Notes: generated by a model not told the origin, from the sequence alone. A stretch of 64,000 nucleotides of DNA from Bacillus cereus group sp. RP43 (GCF_040459645.1 NZ_JARVHQ010000001.1:1488001-1552000), one strand, 5' to 3'; shown: positions 21,342-32,935, counted from the stretch's first letter. Program-made: numbers and translations.

Positions 21342-23743
21342 AGTTTGCAAGTGTAGTTGTTGATGTACCTGCACGTCAAACAGATCGACCGTTTGATTAT
21401 ATTATCCCTAAAAAATGGGAAGATATCGTGCAAACAGGAATGCGTGTAGTAGTCCCATTTGGTCCGAGGAAATTGCAAGGTTTTATTATTGGAATAAAGG
21501 ATTCGGTTGACCTAGAAAGTAAAAAGTTAAAAGCGTTGTATGAAATATTAGATGTCACTCCGGTTTTAAATGATGAATTATTAAAGCTTGGGTATTGGCT
21601 TACAAGTGAAACGTTATGCTATATGATTTCAGCTTTTCAGGTAATGCTTCCGACAGCGATAAAAGCAACATATAAAAAGCGTCTGCAACTTCGTAACCAA
21701 GAAGAAGTAGCGCCAGAAATTCTTTCTTTATTTCAAGGGAAGGAAACGATAGATTGGGAAGCTATCGAAGCGCAGCCGCACCTATATCGCACTATTCAAC
21801 AAGAAATTAAAAATGGTACGACTGAAGTGGTTTATCAAGTAAAGGATAAAGTGCAAAAGAAGAAACAAAGAGTAGTTCAACCGGAGTTGCCGGCAGATAA
21901 ATTGGAATTAGCAGCATTTGAACTGAAAAGTAAAAAACAACAAGACGTACTCTATTATTTTGTAGAAAACTACAACAGTGTACCGTTAAAAAATTTAACA
22001 GAAGAATTACAGATAACAGATGCTCCAATAAAATCACTTGTTAAAAAGGGTCTAATCTCAGAAAAGTATGTAGAAGTATACCGGAATCCGTATGACGATG
22101 ATGATTTTGAACAAACGAAACCATTTCCGCTTACTGAGGAACAAAAACAAGTAATTACACCGATTTTGTCATCAATTACAAATGAAACTTACAATCCATT
22201 TTTACTATATGGTGTTACAGGAAGTGGTAAGACTGAAGTGTATTTACAATCTATAGCAGCGGTGCTCGAGAAAGGAAAAGAAGCAATTGTGCTTGTTCCT
22301 GAAATTGCGCTAACGCCCCAGATGGTAGATCGCTTTAAAGGTAGGTTCGGTTCGCAAGTTGCAGTTCTTCACAGTGCACTTTCTGTTGGAGAAAAGTATG
22401 ATGAATGGCGCAAAATTTTAAGAAAAGAAGTGAAAGTGGTAGTTGGTGCACGTTCAGCTATTTTTGCTCCCTTTGAAAATTTAGGAATCATTATTATTGA
22501 TGAGGAACATGAATCGAGTTATAAGCAAGAAGATAACCCGAAGTATCATGCGAGAGATGTAGCAGTGTGGAGAGGACAATACCATAAGTGTCCAATCGTT
22601 CTCGGAAGTGCAACGCCGACACTTGAATCGTTTGCTAGAGCGAAAAAAGGTGTCTATGGGTTGCTTACAATGGAAAAACGTATGAACAAACAAGCTTTGC
22701 CGACTGTAGAAATTGTTGATATGCGTGAAGAGCTACGTGATGGAAATCGCTCAATGTTTTCAAAGGCACTGCATGAAAAAATAGCAGATCGATTAGAAAA
22801 GAAAGAACAAATGGTTCTCTTTTTAAATAGAAGGGGTCATTCTACGTTTGTGATGTGCCGTGATTGTGGGTATGTCGTACAATGTCCGCATTGTGATATT
22901 TCGTTGACATATCACAAAATGAACCATCGTTTAAAATGTCATTATTGTAGTCATGAGGAAAATATGCCAACGGAGTGTCCTGCTTGTAATAGTACGTATA
23001 TTCGTTTCTTTGGTACAGGGACGCAAAAGGTTGAAGAAGAAATCACAAAACTATTCCCTGAGGCGCGGGTCATTCGAATGGACGTGGATACAACAAGCCG
23101 TAAAGGAATGCATGAAAAATTATTAAAGGCGTTTGGTGAAGAGAAAGCAGATATATTACTTGGAACACAAATGATTGCAAAAGGGCTTGATTTTCCGAAG
23201 GTGACGCTTGTTGGGGTTTTAACGGCGGATACGATGCTTCATCTACCTGATTTTCGGGCGAGTGAAAAGACATATCAGCTATTGACACAAGTGAGTGGAC
23301 GTGCAGGAAGACATGAATTGCCAGGGGAAGTTGTAATTCAAACGTATACGCCGGAACATTACAGTGTAGAATTAGCAAAGAATCAACAATATGATGTATT
23401 TTATGAGCAAGAAATGCAAATGAGACAAATGAGACAATATCCGCCATATTACTACGTTGTACTTGTAACTGTATCTCATCCGGAATTATTAAAGGCAGTC
23501 CAAGTGACGGAAAAAATTGTCGGTCATTTACGAACGCATTGTTCAAGGCAAACAATGGTGTTAGGGCCGGTTGCTTCAGCAATTCCAAGGATAAAAGATA
23601 GATATCGTTACCAATGCATGATAAAATACAAACGGGAACCAAACTTAAAGAACGTGCTCAAAATGGTAAATGAACATTATCAAGCAGAAATGCAAAAAGA
23701 GCTACAAATCTCAATTGATTTTAATCCAACAATGTTAATGTAG
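21338..23743 (+). CDS. priA: Primosomal protein N', replication-restart helicase
   Basis: 801 residues; recognises stalled forks and loads the replicative helicase machinery. The N-terminal fork-binding domain (about 1-110) is followed by helicase Walker A GVTGSGKTEVY and the DEEH box IIIDEEHESSYKQ. The zinc-binding insert has eight cysteines (CRDCGYVVQCPHC and CHYCSHEENMPTECPAC), and the helicase C domain includes TQVSGRAGRHE. Overlaps coaBC by 4 bp; def follows after 11 bp. Confidence 0.96.
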   Translation: MKFASVVVDVPARQTDRPFDYIIPKKWEDIVQTGMRVVVPFGPRKLQGFIIGIKDSVDLESKKLKALYEILDVTPVLNDELLKLGYWLTSETLCYMISAFQVMLPTAIKATYKKRLQLRNQEEVAPEILSLFQGKETIDWEAIEAQPHLYRTIQQEIKNGTTEVVYQVKDKVQKKKQRVVQPELPADKLELAAFELKSKKQQDVLYYFVENYNSVPLKNLTEELQITDAPIKSLVKKGLISEKYVEVYRNPYDDDDFEQTKPFPLTEEQKQVITPILSSITNETYNPFLLYGVTGSGKTEVYLQSIAAVLEKGKEAIVLVPEIALTPQMVDRFKGRFGSQVAVLHSALSVGEKYDEWRKILRKEVKVVVGARSAIFAPFENLGIIIIDEEHESSYKQEDNPKYHARDVAVWRGQYHKCPIVLGSATPTLESFARAKKGVYGLLTMEKRMNKQALPTVEIVDMREELRDGNRSMFSKALHEKIADRLEKKEQMVLFLNRRGHSTFVMCRDCGYVVQCPHCDISLTYHKMNHRLKCHYCSHEENMPTECPACNSTYIRFFGTGTQKVEEEITKLFPEARVIRMDVDTTSRKGMHEKLLKAFGEEKADILLGTQMIAKGLDFPKVTLVGVLTADTMLHLPDFRASEKTYQLLTQVSGRAGRHELPGEVVIQTYTPEHYSVELAKNQQYDVFYEQEMQMRQMRQYPPYYYVVLVTVSHPELLKAVQVTEKIVGHLRTHCSRQTMVLGPVASAIPRIKDRYRYQCMIKYKREPNLKNVLKMVNEHYQAEMQKELQISIDFNPTMLM

Positions 23744-23754
23744 CGGAGGGAAAT

Positions 23755-24225
23755 ATGGCAGTTTTAGAAATTGTAAAGCATCCAAATGAAGTGTTAGAAA
23801 CACCATGCGAAAGAGTAATTAACTTTGATAAAAAGTTAGTGAAATTGTTAAAAGATATGCATGAAACAATGTTAATTGCAGATGGCGTTGGTCTAGCTGC
23901 GCCACAAGTAGGTGTAAGCTTACAAGTTGCTGTTGTTGATATCGGTGATGATACGGGTAAAATTGAATTAATTAATCCTGTTATTTTAGAAAAACGTGGT
24001 GAACAAGTAGGTCCCGAAGGCTGCTTAAGCTTTCCGGGACTTTATGGTGAAGTGGAGCGTGCAGATTACATTAAAGTACGTGCGCAAAATCGTCGCGGTA
24101 AAATATTTTTATTAGAAGCGGATGACTTCTTAGCGCGTGCAATTCAGCATGAAATCGATCATTTACACGGTGTTTTATTTACATCTAAAGTGAAAAGATA
24201 TTATGAAGCAGGCGAATTAGAATAG
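23755..24225 (+). CDS. def: Peptide deformylase
   Basis: 156 residues; removes the formyl group from nascent N-terminal methionine. All three metal-site motifs are present: GVGLAAPQVG, EGCLSFPG (Cys ligand) and QHEIDHLHG (two His ligands and catalytic Glu). This is the short type; GGAGGG precedes ATG 23755. It pairs with fmt, 22 bp downstream, which adds the formyl group in the first place. Confidence 0.97.
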   Translation: MAVLEIVKHPNEVLETPCERVINFDKKLVKLLKDMHETMLIADGVGLAAPQVGVSLQVAVVDIGDDTGKIELINPVILEKRGEQVGPEGCLSFPGLYGEVERADYIKVRAQNRRGKIFLLEADDFLARAIQHEIDHLHGVLFTSKVKRYYEAGELE

Positions 24226-24247
24226 GTTTAAAAGGAGCGGTTTTTGA

Positions 24248-25192
24248 ATGATGAAAGTAGTATTTATGGGGACACCGGACTTTTCTGTGCCGGTGCTTCG
24301 TCGTCTTATCGAGGACGGATATGACGTAGTTGGTGTTGTGACGCAACCTGATCGTCCAGTTGGTAGAAAAAAGGTTTTAACACCTACTCCTGTTAAAGTA
24401 GAAGCGGAGAAACATGGTATTCCAGTATTACAGCCGTTAAAAATTCGTGAAAAAGACGAATATGAAAAAGTATTAGCACTAGAGCCAGACTTAATTGTAA
24501 CAGCGGCATTTGGACAAATCGTGCCGAATGAAATTTTAGAAGCGCCAAAGTATGGATGTATTAATGTCCACGCGTCATTACTTCCAGAACTTCGCGGTGG
24601 TGCACCAATTCATTATGCGATCATGGAAGGTAAAGAGAAAACAGGTATTACAATTATGTATATGGTAGAAAAATTAGATGCTGGTGATATATTAACGCAA
24701 GTAGAAGTAGAAATTGAAGAGCGTGAAACAACAGGTTCATTATTTGACAAGTTAAGCGAAGCAGGAGCACATCTTTTATCTAAAACGGTTCCTTTACTAA
24801 TTCAGGGTAAACTAGAACCAATTAAACAAAGTGAAGCTGAAGTGACGTTTGCATATAATATTAAACGTGAGCAAGAGATAATTGATTGGACAAAAACAGG
24901 TGAAGAAGTATACAATCACATTCGCGGATTGAATCCATGGCCAGTTGCTTATACGACTTTGGCAGGACAAGTTATTAAAGTATGGTGGGGAGAGAAGGTC
25001 TCTATTACAGAGAAAGCTGAACCAGGTACAATAGTAGCTCTTGAAGAAGATGGATTTGTTGTTGCAACAGGGAATAAGACAGGTGTTAAAATCACTGAAT
25101 TGCAACCGTCTGGTAAAAAGCGTATGAGTTGTTCACAATTTTTACGTGGAACAAAACCTGAAATTGGTACGAAGTTAGGAGAAAATGCATGA
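24248..25192 (+). CDS. fmt: Methionyl-tRNA formyltransferase
   Basis: 314 residues; formylates initiator Met-tRNA using 10-formyl-THF. The catalytic domain shows [13 protein letters not shown], the Asn-His-Asp region [17 protein letters not shown] and EKLDAGDIL; the C-terminal OB-fold domain covers about the last 100 residues. Two adjacent ATGs exist (24248 and 24251); the first is better spaced from AAGGAG. Overlaps rsmB by 4 bp. Confidence 0.97.
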   Translation: MMKVVFMGTPDFSVPVLRRLIEDGYDVVGVVTQPDRPVGRKKVLTPTPVKVEAEKHGIPVLQPLKIREKDEYEKVLALEPDLIVTAAFGQIVPNEILEAPKYGCINVHASLLPELRGGAPIHYAIMEGKEKTGITIMYMVEKLDAGDILTQVEVEIEERETTGSLFDKLSEAGAHLLSKTVPLLIQGKLEPIKQSEAEVTFAYNIKREQEIIDWTKTGEEVYNHIRGLNPWPVAYTTLAGQVIKVWWGEKVSITEKAEPGTIVALEEDGFVVATGNKTGVKITELQPSGKKRMSCSQFLRGTKPEIGTKLGENA

Positions 25193-26523
25193 GACAAAAT
25201 GTTCGTGAGTTAGCTCTGGATGGCTTAATTCAAGTAGAAAAAAGTGGCGCATATAGCAACCTACTTTTAAATAATCTGATTGAAAAAAATACAATAGACA
25301 GAAAAGATATTGGTTTATTAACTGAAATGGTATATGGAACGATTCAACGTCGTGACACACTAGATTATTATTTACAACCATTTTTAAGAAAAAAGGTTGA
25401 AGCGTGGGTAAGAGTGTTGCTTCGCCTATCTTTATATCAAATGCTATATTTAGACCGAGTTCCAGAAAGAGCGGCTATTCATGAAGCTGTTGAGATTGCG
25501 AAGCGTCGTGGACATAAAGGGATTTCAGGCATGGTGAACGGAGTATTGCGTTCAATTCAGCGAGAAGGTGTACCTTCGTTAGAAGAAATCAATAATCCAG
25601 TAGAACGACTTGCGATTGCAACAAGTCATCCGATGTGGCTTGTACAAGAATGGGCATCTGAATATGGTTTAGAGACAGCAGAGAAAATGTGTGAAGTAAA
25701 TATGTTGCCACCTGTACCAACAGCGCGTGTAAATGTTGATAAAGTAACGGTAGAAGAAGCGGTTGCGTTATTAGCTGATGAGGGTATAGAAGCAAAACGT
25801 GGCGAATTGTCAGAGGATGCAATTCAAATTGAAAGAGGAAATGTCGCACATACAGAAGCGTTCAAAAAAGGTTTCCTTTCTATTCAAGATGAAAGCTCAA
25901 TGCTTGTAGCACGTGCTTTAGAACCGAATAAAGGAGATGCAGTTCTAGATAGTTGTGCTGCTCCTGGCGGAAAAACAACTCATATTGCAGAGCGTTTGGA
26001 CGGAACAGGTAAGGTAATGTCGCTTGATTTACACGCACATAAAGTACGTTTAATTGAACAACAGGCGAAGAGACTTGGTTTAGAAAATGTAGAAACGATG
26101 GCTTTAGATGCTAGAAAAGTTCAAGAGCATTTTGCAAATGAATCTTTTGACAAAATATTAGTAGATGCACCATGTTCTGGATTTGGTGTTATTAGACGTA
26201 AACCTGATATTAAGTTAGGTAAAGATAAGGGCGATAGTGAAAGATTATCAACGATTCAACTTGCGATACTAGAAAAAATAGCACCATTGTTAAAACAAGG
26301 TGGTCGCCTTGTTTATAGTACGTGCACAATTGAAAAAATAGAGAATGAACAAGTAATAAAGCAATTTTTACAAGAGCATCCTGAATTTGAATGGGATACT
26401 ACGATAAAAGATCGCATGCCAGAAAAGTTAAATCCGTATATTGATGAAGGTCAAGTACGAATTTTACCGCATTATTTTGCAACAGATGGCTTTTATATTG
26501 CTTGTTTAAGAAAGAAGGTGTAG
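25189..26523 (+). CDS. rsmB: 16S rRNA m5C967 methyltransferase
   Basis: 444 residues. The N-terminal NusB-like RNA-binding domain (about 1-135, with [15 protein letters not shown]) is followed by an NCL1/NOP2-type SAM methyltransferase domain. The latter shows [14 protein letters not shown], the proline-cysteine release motif [10 protein letters not shown] and the catalytic cysteine in [13 protein letters not shown]. Start overlaps the fmt stop (ATGA); rlmN starts 4 bp after the end. Confidence 0.95.
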   Translation: MRQNVRELALDGLIQVEKSGAYSNLLLNNLIEKNTIDRKDIGLLTEMVYGTIQRRDTLDYYLQPFLRKKVEAWVRVLLRLSLYQMLYLDRVPERAAIHEAVEIAKRRGHKGISGMVNGVLRSIQREGVPSLEEINNPVERLAIATSHPMWLVQEWASEYGLETAEKMCEVNMLPPVPTARVNVDKVTVEEAVALLADEGIEAKRGELSEDAIQIERGNVAHTEAFKKGFLSIQDESSMLVARALEPNKGDAVLDSCAAPGGKTTHIAERLDGTGKVMSLDLHAHKVRLIEQQAKRLGLENVETMALDARKVQEHFANESFDKILVDAPCSGFGVIRRKPDIKLGKDKGDSERLSTIQLAILEKIAPLLKQGGRLVYSTCTIEKIENEQVIKQFLQEHPEFEWDTTIKDRMPEKLNPYIDEGQVRILPHYFATDGFYIACLRKKV

Positions 26524-26527
26524 CATC

Positions 26528-27616
26528 ATGGAAACGACTGTAAAAAAACAAAAGAAAAATCTAGAAACAAAGAAACCATCAATTTATTCTTTACAACTTC
26601 ATGAAATGCAAGATTGGTTAAAGGAACAAGGAGAACCTAAGTTCCGTGCAGGACAAATTTTTGATTGGCTATATAAAAAACGTGTAAAAAATTATGAGGA
26701 TATGTCAAACCTTGCTAAAGGATTGCGCGATAAATTGTCGAATTCCTTTGATATTACTACTTTAAATACTTTAGTAAAACAAACGTCTTCGGATGGAACG
26801 ATTAAATTCCTATTCCAGTTATACGATGGGTACTCTATTGAAACGGTACTAATGCGACATGAATATGGAAATTCCATTTGTGTAACAACACAGGTGGGTT
26901 GCCGCATTGGCTGTACGTTCTGTGCTTCTACACTTGGTGGGTTAAAACGAAACTTAGAGGCTGGAGAAATTGTAGCGCAAGTAGTAGAAGTTCAGCGTGC
27001 GCTTGATGAAACAGAAGAACGTGTAAGTTCTCTTGTTGTTATGGGAATCGGAGAGCCGTTTGATAATTATGACAACTTAATGTCATTCTTACGCATTGTA
27101 AATCATGAAAAAGGAATTCATATTGGTGCAAGACATATGACAGTTTCAACAAGTGGAATTGTTCCAAAAATTTATAAGTTCGCTGAAGAAGATATGCAAA
27201 TTAATTTTGCGATTTCATTGCATTCTGCAAATACAGAGTTACGTTCAAAATTAATGCCGATTAACCGTGCTTATAAGCTACCAGATTTAATGGAAGCTGT
27301 TAAATACTATGTAAATAGAACAGGGCGTCGTATTACGTTTGAATATGGCTTATTTGGAGGGGAAAATGACCAAGTTGAGCAAGCTGAAGAACTTGCTGCG
27401 CTCTTAAAAGGTGTAAAATGTCATGTAAACTTAATTCCGGTAAACTACGTGCCAGAACGTGATTATGTACGTACGCCACGAGAGCAAATTTTCTTATTTG
27501 AAAAGACGCTAAAAGATCGTGGAGTGAATGTAACAATTCGCCGTGAACAAGGTCATGATATTGATGCAGCCTGCGGTCAGTTGCGTGCAAAGGAGCGCAA
27601 AGAAGAGACGAGGTGA
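26528..27616 (+). CDS. rlmN: Dual-specificity 23S rRNA/tRNA m2A methyltransferase RlmN
   Basis: 362 residues; radical SAM enzyme that methylates C2 of A2503 in 23S rRNA and A37 in some tRNAs. The [4Fe-4S] motif is [11 protein letters not shown] (CxxxCxxC). The catalytic cysteines expected near the C-terminus and in the barrel are in [10 protein letters not shown] and [12 protein letters not shown] respectively. AGAAAGAAGGTGTAGCATC precedes the ATG. The prpC start lies 4 bp after the stop. Confidence 0.95.
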   Translation: METTVKKQKKNLETKKPSIYSLQLHEMQDWLKEQGEPKFRAGQIFDWLYKKRVKNYEDMSNLAKGLRDKLSNSFDITTLNTLVKQTSSDGTIKFLFQLYDGYSIETVLMRHEYGNSICVTTQVGCRIGCTFCASTLGGLKRNLEAGEIVAQVVEVQRALDETEERVSSLVVMGIGEPFDNYDNLMSFLRIVNHEKGIHIGARHMTVSTSGIVPKIYKFAEEDMQINFAISLHSANTELRSKLMPINRAYKLPDLMEAVKYYVNRTGRRITFEYGLFGGENDQVEQAEELAALLKGVKCHVNLIPVNYVPERDYVRTPREQIFLFEKTLKDRGVNVTIRREQGHDIDAACGQLRAKERKEETR

Positions 27617-27620
27617 CGAG

Positions 27621-28373
27621 ATGAAAGCCGTGTTTCTATCGGATAAAGGGAAAGTTCGTCAACATAATGAAGATAGTGCAGGAGTTTTTCACAATTTAGA
27701 TGGAAATATTTTAGCGGTAGTAGCAGATGGAATGGGAGGTCATCGAGCTGGCGATGTAGCTAGCTCGATGGCTATTCAATTATTCCATGATTATTGGAAG
27801 CAAACGCATAATATGAATGAGCCTAAAAAGGTAGAAAAGTGGTTACATACTAACGTTGGAATTATTAATGAGCGCATATATGCTTACTCTAAGCAGCATG
27901 TAGAATGTAATGGCATGGGAACAACGGTTATCGTGGCGATTTGTACACCTAATTTTGTAACAATAGGTCATATAGGAGATAGTCGTTGTTATATGGTATC
28001 AGAGGGAGAAATATCGCTTGTAACGGAAGATCACTCACTTGTAAATGAACTTGTTAGGCACGGTGAAATTTCAAAAGAAGATGCAGAATATCACCCGAAA
28101 AAGAATGTTCTGTTAAGAGCATTAGGAACAGAAGAAAAAGTCGGACTAGATGTTAAAACATTGGTGCTCGAAGAAGACGATCAATTGCTTCTTTGCTCTG
28201 ATGGATTGTCTAACAAAGTTTCTATTGCTGATATGCAACAAATTTTACAATTGAATGAACAGCTCGAGGCGAAGGGAGAGCATCTCATTCAATTAGCAAA
28301 TGATCGTGGTGGAGAAGATAATATCACCCTCGTTATTATTGATTATGCGGATTCGACAAACGAAAGTAGGTGA
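27621..28373 (+). CDS. prpC: PP2C-type serine/threonine phosphatase PrpC (Stp)
   Basis: 250 residues; Mn2+-dependent phosphatase that reverses PrkC phosphorylation. The PP2C motifs are [45 protein letters not shown] and [11 protein letters not shown], which supply the metal-binding aspartates. ATG 27621 follows GACGAGGTGACGAG; an in-frame start at 27543 lies inside rlmN. Overlaps or abuts the PrkC frame, so the antagonistic pair is translationally linked. Confidence 0.96.
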   Translation: MKAVFLSDKGKVRQHNEDSAGVFHNLDGNILAVVADGMGGHRAGDVASSMAIQLFHDYWKQTHNMNEPKKVEKWLHTNVGIINERIYAYSKQHVECNGMGTTVIVAICTPNFVTIGHIGDSRCYMVSEGEISLVTEDHSLVNELVRHGEISKEDAEYHPKKNVLLRALGTEEKVGLDVKTLVLEEDDQLLLCSDGLSNKVSIADMQQILQLNEQLEAKGEHLIQLANDRGGEDNITLVIIDYADSTNESR

Positions 28374-28381
28374 AGTGCAAC

Positions 28382-30355
28382 GTGCTGATTGGAAAACGCT
28401 TAAATGACCGTTATAAGCTGCTGAAAATGATTGGCGGTGGAGGAATGGCCAATGTATATTTAGCTCATGATGATATACTTGGCCGAGATGTAGCGGTGAA
28501 AATATTAAGACTCGACTATTCAAATAATGAAGAGTTTATTAAACGTTTCCATCGAGAAGCGCAATCTGTTACAACGTTGTCGCATCCAAATATTGTGAAT
28601 ATGTATGATGTTGGGGAAGAGGATGGTATATATTATCTTGTAATGGAATATGTACCTGGCCGAACATTGAAGCAATACATAATTGATCGAGGGATGTTAC
28701 CGATAGGAGAAGCTCTTGATATAATGGAGCAGTTAACATCCGCCATGGCACACGCCCATCATTTTGAGATTGTGCATCGCGATATTAAACCGCACAATAT
28801 TTTGATCCGAGATGATGGAGTGATAAAAGTCACAGACTTTGGAATTGCGACAGCTACAAGTGCAGCAACGATTACACATACAAATTCGGTGCTCGGTTCG
28901 GTGCATTATTTATCACCAGAACAAGCGCGTGGCGGTATAGCGAATAAACAATCAGATATTTATTCACTTGGGATTGTTATGTTTGAATTGTTAACAGGAA
29001 GACAACCGTTTTCTGGTGAATCTGCTGTTGCAATTGCGTTAAAACATTTACAAAATGAAATGCCATCTCCAAAAAGATGGAATGAAAATATTCCACAAAG
29101 TGTTGAAAATATTATATTAAAGGCAACTGCGAAAGATCCGTTCCATCGATATCAATCTGCTAACGCGATGAAACGAGATATTGAAACAGCACTATACCCA
29201 GAACGAATCAATGAACAACCATTTTACATACCAGAAGATATGGAAGCAACGAAAGCGATTCCAATTATTCAACAAGAACAACTATTTCAAAACGTAAGTG
29301 ATGAAACGATTGTATTAAAAGGAAGTAAAGTGGATGAACAAGTAAGAAAAGAAGAGACCGAATCAGGTAAGAAGAAAAAACGAAGTAACAAATGGCTGAA
29401 GGTTTTAATTACAACATTTTTACTTTTAGCGATAGGGATAACATTAGCACTTACTGTTGTTCCAGGCTTCTTTATTCCGAAAGATGTGAAGGTTCCTGAC
29501 GTGGCTGGTATGAAATATACAACAGCTGTAAATACATTAGTTGAAAAGGGGTTTGAAGTTACTGAACCTAATATTGTATATACAGATGACGTTGAAGCCG
29601 GAAAAGTGATAAAAACAGATCCTATAGCTGGAAGAGTAGTGAAAGAAAACTCTAAAATCACTATCTATCAATCAGGTGGAAAAAAGAAAAGTAAGATGAG
29701 TGATTTCACAGGAAAAGATTTCGAGAGTATAAGGGCTGAGTTAGAAGAAAAATATAAACAAGTTACAGTAAATTATATTGAAAATGATAAGCCAAAAGGT
29801 GAAATTGTAGAACAAATACCAACTCCTGACCAAATGGTTATAGAGGCAGAACAGGAACTGAAAATTTGGGTAAGTAAAGGGCCTTATCAGATTAGGTCAG
29901 GTGATTTTTCAGGATGGACTGAAAATAGCGTGAAAGGTTATTTAAATGAAAGAAAGCTTGTTTCTGATATAAAAAGAGAATATTCAGATGCAATTGATAA
30001 AGGCCTTGTTATTTCACAATTTCCAAAGCCTGGGACACCTTTAAAAGAAGGAGATAAAGTAACGATTGTTATCTCTGATGGCCCGAAGCCTAAAGTGACG
30101 AAAACGGTAAAAGTGGATAATATTTCTATCCCATATGAGCCTTCTGCAACAGGTGAGAAAAAACCGCAAACAATAGAAATTTATAAAGAAGATATGCAGC
30201 AAAAAATGGATAGACCAGTTGAAACTAGAACAATTTCAGAGTCAGCGACAATTTCTTTAGAATTTGTAATTCAAGAAGGTGCAAGGGGACACTATAAAAT
30301 TGTTCGAGATGGAGTAACAATTATCGACAAAGAAGTACCATATCCAGCTCAATAA
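28382..30355 (+). CDS. prkC: PASTA-domain serine/threonine kinase PrkC
   Basis: 657 residues from GTG 28382, chosen for AGGTGA 8 nt upstream; an in-frame GTG at 28370 would overlap prpC and add four residues. The kinase domain (about 5-270) has GGGGMANVY, catalytic [10 protein letters not shown] near 131 and DFGIA near 153. A basic stretch precedes one membrane helix at about 336-360. Outside the cell lie three PASTA repeats (about 366-570), which bind muropeptides, and a C-terminal beta-rich tail. In Bacillus, PrkC senses cell wall fragments and can trigger spore germination. Confidence 0.96.
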   Translation: MLIGKRLNDRYKLLKMIGGGGMANVYLAHDDILGRDVAVKILRLDYSNNEEFIKRFHREAQSVTTLSHPNIVNMYDVGEEDGIYYLVMEYVPGRTLKQYIIDRGMLPIGEALDIMEQLTSAMAHAHHFEIVHRDIKPHNILIRDDGVIKVTDFGIATATSAATITHTNSVLGSVHYLSPEQARGGIANKQSDIYSLGIVMFELLTGRQPFSGESAVAIALKHLQNEMPSPKRWNENIPQSVENIILKATAKDPFHRYQSANAMKRDIETALYPERINEQPFYIPEDMEATKAIPIIQQEQLFQNVSDETIVLKGSKVDEQVRKEETESGKKKKRSNKWLKVLITTFLLLAIGITLALTVVPGFFIPKDVKVPDVAGMKYTTAVNTLVEKGFEVTEPNIVYTDDVEAGKVIKTDPIAGRVVKENSKITIYQSGGKKKSKMSDFTGKDFESIRAELEEKYKQVTVNYIENDKPKGEIVEQIPTPDQMVIEAEQELKIWVSKGPYQIRSGDFSGWTENSVKGYLNERKLVSDIKREYSDAIDKGLVISQFPKPGTPLKEGDKVTIVISDGPKPKVTKTVKVDNISIPYEPSATGEKKPQTIEIYKEDMQQKMDRPVETRTISESATISLEFVIQEGARGHYKIVRDGVTIIDKEVPYPAQ

Positions 30356-30400
30356 TAGTGAATTTCATCGTCCTTATATAGAAGATGGGATGTATTACTC

Positions 30401-30443
30401 TTGCCTGTTATGCTGTCTACATCGTGGACTGTATAACAGGCAA
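30401..30443 (+). repeat. Inverted repeat in the prkC-rsgA gap
   Basis: Perfect 11-bp arms TTGCCTGTTAT / ATAACAGGCAA around 21 nt that can form a smaller hairpin (GTCTAC/GTGGAC). It is followed by AAAATA, not a T-tract, so it is an atypical terminator at best. The rest of the 270-bp gap (30356-30625) shows no gene. Confidence 0.6.
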
Positions 30444-30625
30444 AAATATATGATTCAAAAAGCTGTAAAAGTGATACTGTTGTAAATAATATTTCAAATT
30501 TGATGGTAGATTAAATATATGAACCTGGATATATATTTGGTGGGCTTTGAAATAATTGTTTAAAGAACTCTAGTCTATTCATATTTAATTGCAGTTTCAT
30601 TTTATACAAAATAAAGGAGAATTAT

Positions 30626-31507
30626 ATGCCAGAAGGAAAAATTGTAAAAGCTCTAAGTGGGTTTTATTATGTGCAGAATGAGGAAGGGATTACACAATGT
30701 CGCGGGCGTGGTGTATTTAGAAAGAATAAAATTACGCCACTTGTAGGAGACCAAGTTGTTTTTCAAGCGGATAATCCGAATGAAGGTTATGTGTTAGAAG
30801 TATTTGATCGGAAAAATGAACTTGTTAGACCTCCTATTGCTAATGTTGATCAAGCTATTCTTGTTTTCTCTGCAGTAGAACCAGATTTTAATCCAGGACT
30901 GTTAGATCGATTTTTAGTGTTGATTGAATATCATAACATTAAGCCGATTATTTGTATTAGTAAAATGGATTTAGTAGATGAAAAAATGAGAGAAACTGTT
31001 GAATCTTATGCAAATGATTATCGTGAAATGGGTTATGATGTGTTGTTTACTTCTATAAATACTGCGGAAAGTATTGATATTCTGAAACCATTCTTAGAAG
31101 GTTGTATTTCCGTCGTTGCAGGCCAATCTGGTGTTGGGAAATCTTCAATGCTAAACGTATTACGCCCAGATTTAGAATTGAAAACTAATGATATTTCCTC
31201 ACATTTAGGGCGTGGAAAGCATACGACAAGACACGTGGAATTAATTACAGTTGGAAGCGGACTTGTTGCGGATACACCTGGTTTTAGTTCGCTTGATTTC
31301 ATAGATATAGAGGTAGAAGACCTTACGTATTGTTTTCCAGAGTTGAAAGAAGCGAGCCAATACTGTAAATTTAGAGGGTGTACACACCTTGTTGAGCCGA
31401 AATGTGCAGTGAAAGCTGCGGTTGAAGAAGGAAAGATTACCGAATATCGCTATAAGAATTACAAACAATTCGTAGAAGAAATTAGAGAGAGAAAGCCGAG
31501 GTATTAG
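30626..31507 (+). CDS. rsgA: Small ribosomal subunit biogenesis GTPase RsgA (YloQ)
   Basis: 293 residues; circularly permuted GTPase that checks late 30S maturation. An N-terminal OB fold (about 1-65) is followed by the G domain in permuted order: G4 ISKMD before G1 [10 protein letters not shown] and G3 DTPGF. The C-terminal zinc knuckle has cysteines and histidine in [18 protein letters not shown] plus EPKC. AAAGGAG precedes ATG 30626. rpe begins 2 bp after the stop. Confidence 0.96.
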   Translation: MPEGKIVKALSGFYYVQNEEGITQCRGRGVFRKNKITPLVGDQVVFQADNPNEGYVLEVFDRKNELVRPPIANVDQAILVFSAVEPDFNPGLLDRFLVLIEYHNIKPIICISKMDLVDEKMRETVESYANDYREMGYDVLFTSINTAESIDILKPFLEGCISVVAGQSGVGKSSMLNVLRPDLELKTNDISSHLGRGKHTTRHVELITVGSGLVADTPGFSSLDFIDIEVEDLTYCFPELKEASQYCKFRGCTHLVEPKCAVKAAVEEGKITEYRYKNYKQFVEEIRERKPRY

Positions 31508-31509
31508 TC

Positions 31510-32154
31510 ATGATCAAAATTGCACCATCAATTTTATCAGCAGATTTTTCAAGATTAGGGGAAGAGATTAAAGATGTAGAAAAAGGCGGGGCTGACTACA
31601 TTCACGTCGATGTAATGGATGGACATTTCGTACCAAATATTACGATTGGACCATTAATTGTAGAAGCAATCCGACCGATTACATCATTACCGTTAGATGT
31701 ACATTTAATGATTGAAAATCCTGATAACTATATCCCAACTTTCGCAAAAGCGGGAGCTGATATTATTACTGTTCATGTAGAAGCTTGTCCACATCTACAT
31801 CGTACAATTCAGTTAATTAAATCTCATGACATTAAAGCGGGAGTTGTATTAAATCCACATACTCCAGTTTCAACGATTGAGCATGTATTAGAAGATATAG
31901 ACATGGTATTACTTATGACAGTAAATCCTGGATTTGGCGGACAAAAGTTTATCCATTCTGTATTACCGAAAATCAAACAAGTTGCAGAAATGGTTAAAGA
32001 GCGAAATCTACAAGTGGAAATTGAAGTTGATGGTGGTGTTAACGCTGAAACGGCAAGGCTTTGTATTGAAGCAGGAGCGAATGTTCTTGTAGCGGGATCA
32101 GCAGTATACAATCAAAAAGACCGCGGTGAAGCAATTCGTGTAATTCGCGGATAA
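31510..32154 (+). CDS. rpe: Ribulose-phosphate 3-epimerase
   Basis: 214 residues; interconverts ribulose-5-P and xylulose-5-P in the pentose phosphate pathway. TIM-barrel motifs are [15 protein letters not shown], the metal site [39 protein letters not shown] and the second catalytic Asp in EVDGGVN. It sits directly behind rsgA, as in B. subtilis. Confidence 0.97.
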   Translation: MIKIAPSILSADFSRLGEEIKDVEKGGADYIHVDVMDGHFVPNITIGPLIVEAIRPITSLPLDVHLMIENPDNYIPTFAKAGADIITVHVEACPHLHRTIQLIKSHDIKAGVVLNPHTPVSTIEHVLEDIDMVLLMTVNPGFGGQKFIHSVLPKIKQVAEMVKERNLQVEIEVDGGVNAETARLCIEAGANVLVAGSAVYNQKDRGEAIRVIRG

Positions 32155-32175
32155 AGAATGAAAGAGCCTTTATCC

Positions 32176-32208
32176 TAGTGAAGCTTCTAGTTCAGTAAGA
32201 CTTCACTA
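32176..32208 (+). repeat. Stem-loop between rpe and thiN
   Basis: Perfect 8-bp arms TAGTGAAG / CTTCACTA with a 17-nt loop, about 30 bp before a full terminator hairpin. No known riboswitch was recognised. Confidence 0.5.
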
Positions 32209-32238
32209 CTTATACATGTTAGAGTGGCAAATAAGGAG

Positions 32239-32272
32239 AAAGGCAATCTACCGAATGGCAGATTGCCTTTTT
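32239..32272 (+). terminator. Terminator between rpe and thiN
   Basis: Perfect 11-bp stem AAAGGCAATCT / AGATTGCCTTT, 10-nt loop and T-tract. It ends only 22 bp before the thiN start, so any transcript from upstream must pass it. Confidence 0.87.
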
Positions 32273-32293
32273 ACAATAGAAGGGGAAGGAAAA

Positions 32294-32935
32294 ATGATTA
32301 TTCATATTTTAGCGGGAGGACCTGCAGAATACTGCGCAGATTTTTCTCGGTATGAAAATGAAGAAGTAGTTTGGGCGGCTGTTGATAGAGGAGTGTACCG
32401 TTTGTTGAAAAGAGGAATCACTCCGGCTGTTGCGTTTGGGGATTATGATTCAGTTACTGATGAGGAATTAGCATGGATGGGACAGCAGACAAATGAATTA
32501 CATATTGTCCCGCGAGAAAAAGATCAAACAGATTTAGAGATTGCAATTAGCTGGGCTTTAGAACAGAAACCAAAATTAATTCGTATTTTTGGTGCTACTG
32601 GTGGAAGGCTTGATCACGGTTTAGCGAATATACAGATGCTTTTAAAGGGATTAGAAGCACAGATAGAAATGTGTATTGTGGATAATAAAAATGAGATAAT
32701 GGTGAAAAAGATAGGTGCATATATAATTGAAGGAAATGAATATTTTCCATATGTATCATTTGTACCAGTTACTGAAAGGGTAGAAGGCATTACACTTCAA
32801 GGCTTTAAGTACCCTCTTACTAATAAAACAATAGAGTGGGGATCGACACTTTGTATTAGTAATGAACTCATTGAGGAAAAAGGTACTTTTTCATTTACCT
32901 CTGGCATATTAATGATGATAAGAAGCACTGATTGA
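32294..32935 (+). CDS. thiN: Thiamine pyrophosphokinase ThiN
   Basis: 213 residues; converts thiamine to TPP with ATP. The catalytic domain shows AFGDYDSVTDEE and PREKDQTDLEIA, then ATGGRLDHGLANI; the C-terminal part is the thiamine-binding beta domain (QGFKYPLTNKTIEWG). ATG 32294 follows GGGGAAGGA. An in-frame start at 32216 would run through the terminator hairpin and is rejected. Confidence 0.95.
   Translation: MIIHILAGGPAEYCADFSRYENEEVVWAAVDRGVYRLLKRGITPAVAFGDYDSVTDEELAWMGQQTNELHIVPREKDQTDLEIAISWALEQKPKLIRIFGATGGRLDHGLANIQMLLKGLEAQIEMCIVDNKNEIMVKKIGAYIIEGNEYFPYVSFVPVTERVEGITLQGFKYPLTNKTIEWGSTLCISNELIEEKGTFSFTSGILMMIRSTD

Noticed and set aside
32216..32293. N-terminal extension of thiN from an upstream in-frame start at 32216.
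   Set aside because: It would be encoded by the terminator hairpin, has no family similarity, and a better ribosome site precedes ATG 32294.
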